DNA from: JANXQG01 sp037147235 | GTDB lineage: Bacteria > Planctomycetota > Planctomycetia > Pirellulales > Thermoguttaceae | Length of the DNA: 6,786 nucleotides | Reading direction: 5' to 3' | Assembly: GCA_037147235.1 (NCBI GenBank) | Contig: JBAWVO010000335.1 | Location: forward strand, 1-6,786 | In this document: piece after piece, positions 5,056-6,786 of the stretch | Position numbering within the stretch: position 1 is the stretch's first letter | Layout: every line of letters begins with the position of its first letter | Program-made: the position numbers and the translations under genes | The notes under the pieces: generated by a model | What the model was told of the DNA's origin: nothing | Databases searched by the model: none | The model's input: the letters and a program-made list of their open reading frames with translations, nothing else

Positions 5056-6594
5056 TTACGTCCACAAATTTCTATCCAGCATCCGATAGTTGATCGCCTC
5101 GTTCAGGTGATGCGGCTTCACACCGTCGCAGTTGTCCAGGTCGGCAATCGTCCGGGCAACGCGAAGGATCTTGTCGTGGGCACGGGCGGAAAGGCCCATC
5201 TCGGCCATCGCCCCCTTGAGCAGGTTGCTGCACTCGTTGTCCAAGACGCAGAACTGACGGGTCTGCCGGTGGGACATGTCGGCGTTGTAACGAGTGGCCG
5301 AGCCTTGAAACCGCGCAGCCTGCCGCTGTCGGGCGGCGGCCACCACGGCCCGCATCTCGGCACTCGATGTGCCCGGCGTCCCGCCCGATAGCTCACGAAA
5401 CGGTACGGCAGGAACCTCGATGTGAAGGTCGATTCGATCAAGTAGAGGCCCCGAGATTTTGCTCATGTATCTTTCAATTTGCGGGACCGAGCAGTTGCAG
5501 CTCCGTCGCGAGTCGCCACGATAACCGCAGGGACACGGGTTCAAGGCGACAATGAGCATGAAATTAGCCGGAAACGTCGTACTATTCAGGGCGCGACTGA
5601 TCGTCACCATGCCATCTTCCAACGGTTGGCGGAGCACTTCCAGCGTACGGCGATTGAATTCCGGAAGCTCATCGAGGAACAAAACGCCATTGTGGCTCAT
5701 CGAGATCTCGCCGGGCGTGGGCGTCGAGCCGCCGCCGACCAGCCCAGCGTCGCTGATCGTATGGTGGGGTGAACGGAAAGGCCGCACGGCCAAGAGCGGC
5801 TGCCCCGGCTTCAGGCGGCCGACCGCACTGTAGATCCGTGTCGTCTCGATCGATTCGCTTGGCGTCAGATCGGGCAGGATTGTCGGCATCCGCTTGGCCA
5901 GCATCGTCTTGCCGGAGCCGGGCGGCCCGATCATCAGCAAATTGTGACCGCCAGCGGCCGACACGATGATCGCCCGTTTGGCCATCTCCTGGCCGCGAAC
6001 GTCGGAAAAATCAACCTCATAATTGGCCAGTTCGCGGAACAGATCGTCCAGCCGCGACGGGGTCGGTTCGATCTCGATTTCGCCGGTGAGGAAGGCGACG
6101 GCCTGGGCGAGACTCTGTACGGCAATAACGGTGATGCCTTCGACGACGGCCGCTTCCGCCGCACTTTCGGCCGGCACGATTAGCCCACGGAGCTTCTTGT
6201 CCTCGGCCGTCGCAATCGCCATCGACAAGGCCCCTTTGGTCGGCCGCGTGGTGCCGTCGAGGGCCAACTCACCAACAATCGCATACTGGGCGAGCAATTC
6301 GGAAGCGACTTGTCCGCTGCCGATGAGCGTGCCTATAGCGATTGGCAAATCGAATGATGCGGCATCTTTTGGCAGATCGGCCGGGGCAAGGTTGATTACG
6401 ATGCGGCTTTGCGGGCGTTGAAAGCCCGAGTTGACCATCGCCCGCTCGACGCGATGCGTACTTTCCTTGACCGCAGCTTCCGGAAGCCCGACGAGGATCT
6501 GTTTTGGCAGCCCACTGGGAGATACATCGACCTCGACCTCAACAGGCAGGGCCTCGATGCCGACGAGCGTGAAGGTTTTGAGTTTGGCGAGCAT
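5056..6594 (-). CDS. comM: ComM/YifB family Mg-chelatase-like AAA+ ATPase
   Basis: A 512-residue protein, full length for the family. ComM is a hexameric AAA+ helicase that promotes branch migration during integration of incoming DNA in natural transformation of several Gram-negative bacteria; the family is also widespread in bacteria not known to be competent. The N-terminal Lon-protease-like ChlI domain covers about 20-170. The AAA+ domain begins at the VRGQ motif (199-202), with Walker A GPPGSGKT (223-230), Walker B GVLFLDE (303-309) and the LLDRIDLHIEV segment (384-394) carrying the likely arginine finger. A four-cysteine cluster C354-X-C356 ... C366-X-C368, typical of YifB proteins and probably metal-binding, is intact. 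The C-terminal Mg-chelatase domain covers about 400-508. The ATG at 6594 gives the usual family N-terminus, though there is no clear Shine-Dalgarno site. It converges with the porin. The family match is firm; a role in transformation here is inference. Confidence 0.95.
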   Translation of the reverse strand: MLAKLKTFTLVGIEALPVEVEVDVSPSGLPKQILVGLPEAAVKESTHRVERAMVNSGFQRPQSRIVINLAPADLPKDAASFDLPIAIGTLIGSGQVASELLAQYAIVGELALDGTTRPTKGALSMAIATAEDKKLRGLIVPAESAAEAAVVEGITVIAVQSLAQAVAFLTGEIEIEPTPSRLDDLFRELANYEVDFSDVRGQEMAKRAIIVSAAGGHNLLMIGPPGSGKTMLAKRMPTILPDLTPSESIETTRIYSAVGRLKPGQPLLAVRPFRSPHHTISDAGLVGGGSTPTPGEISMSHNGVLFLDELPEFNRRTLEVLRQPLEDGMVTISRALNSTTFPANFMLIVALNPCPCGYRGDSRRSCNCSVPQIERYMSKISGPLLDRIDLHIEVPAVPFRELSGGTPGTSSAEMRAVVAAARQRQAARFQGSATRYNADMSHRQTRQFCVLDNECSNLLKGAMAEMGLSARAHDKILRVARTIADLDNCDGVKPHHLNEAINYRMLDRNLWT

Positions 6595-6635
6595 AACTTT
6601 GTCGCGATCTCGTTCGGATAAGGGCTATTTTCGGT

Positions 6636-6656
6636 CCCCCTCCCTCTGAAAGGGGG
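6636..6656. repeat. Short inverted repeat upstream of comM
   Basis: CCCCCT (6636-6641) and AGGGGG (6651-6656) form a 6-bp stem with a 9-base loop, about 45 bases upstream of the comM start. The surrounding CCCTCCCTCTGAAAGGGGG text resembles a dispersed intergenic repeat seen in other bacterial genomes (recollection, not searched). It could affect the comM leader. Confidence 0.35.
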
Positions 6657-6766
6657 CTGGGGTGAGAGACATTCCCTGGACCATCCAGCAGCCCCTATAT
6701 TGTGGCAGAAGAAAACCCGTCCTACAAGAGGAAGGTGTGTGGCAAGATTTTCTGGCAAGCGCGTGG

Positions 6767-6785
6767 CACGGGCTTCCAGCCCGTG
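6767..6785. repeat. Perfect 8-bp hairpin at the window edge
   Basis: CACGGGCT and AGCCCGTG pair perfectly around a TCC loop. The motif resembles a dispersed palindromic repeat I recall from planctomycete intergenic DNA; this was not searched. The window ends one base later, so its full extent is unknown. Confidence 0.5.
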
Positions 6786-6786
6786 G

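Noticed and set aside
5005..6649. Many plus-strand open frames antisense to comM
   Set aside because: comM has every expected motif along its whole length; the opposite-strand frames are arginine/serine-rich shadows.
1..6786. tRNA, rRNA, integrase, phage or defence genes
   Set aside because: No such genes or motifs were seen on either strand by eye; the five coding genes account for the clear protein signals.

Overview
The window most likely comes from a planctomycete, probably of the Pirellulales. I infer this from four things: a secreted ThuA-like protein; an outer-membrane beta-barrel protein of the type abundant in that group; short palindromic intergenic repeats resembling ones I recall from planctomycete genomes (memory, not a search); and genes that mostly lack strong Shine-Dalgarno sites. 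No system of a new kind is visible. The five genes are chromosomal housekeeping or envelope genes; the less ordinary material lies between them.

Layout. On the minus strand, read right to left in the left half: a secreted ThuA-like protein (2047-2826), the SOS repressor lexA (1260-1868) and a nucleoside hydrolase (115-1074). Each has a plausible promoter, and ThuA and lexA are separated by a possible terminator. On the plus strand is one large outer-membrane beta-barrel protein (3459-4925), which ends in a strong hairpin. Converging on it from the right is comM/yifB (5056-6594, minus).

The 632-base gap between the divergent ThuA and porin genes (2827-3458) holds two different nested palindromes side by side, 2896-3016 and 3026-3111, followed by about 350 bases of leader with no recognisable gene. 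The right edge of the window (6595-6786) holds two further short inverted repeats upstream of comM. The lexA promoter has a consensus -35 box, and a 22-bp imperfect palindrome fills its spacer. The centre of that palindrome resembles the Gram-positive SOS box, so lexA is probably autoregulated.

The genes do not form one pathway: SOS control (LexA), DNA processing in transformation (ComM), nucleoside salvage, a secreted protein of uncertain role, and an outer-membrane channel-like protein. LexA and ComM both concern DNA, but they lie on opposite sides of the porin and I see no shared operator.
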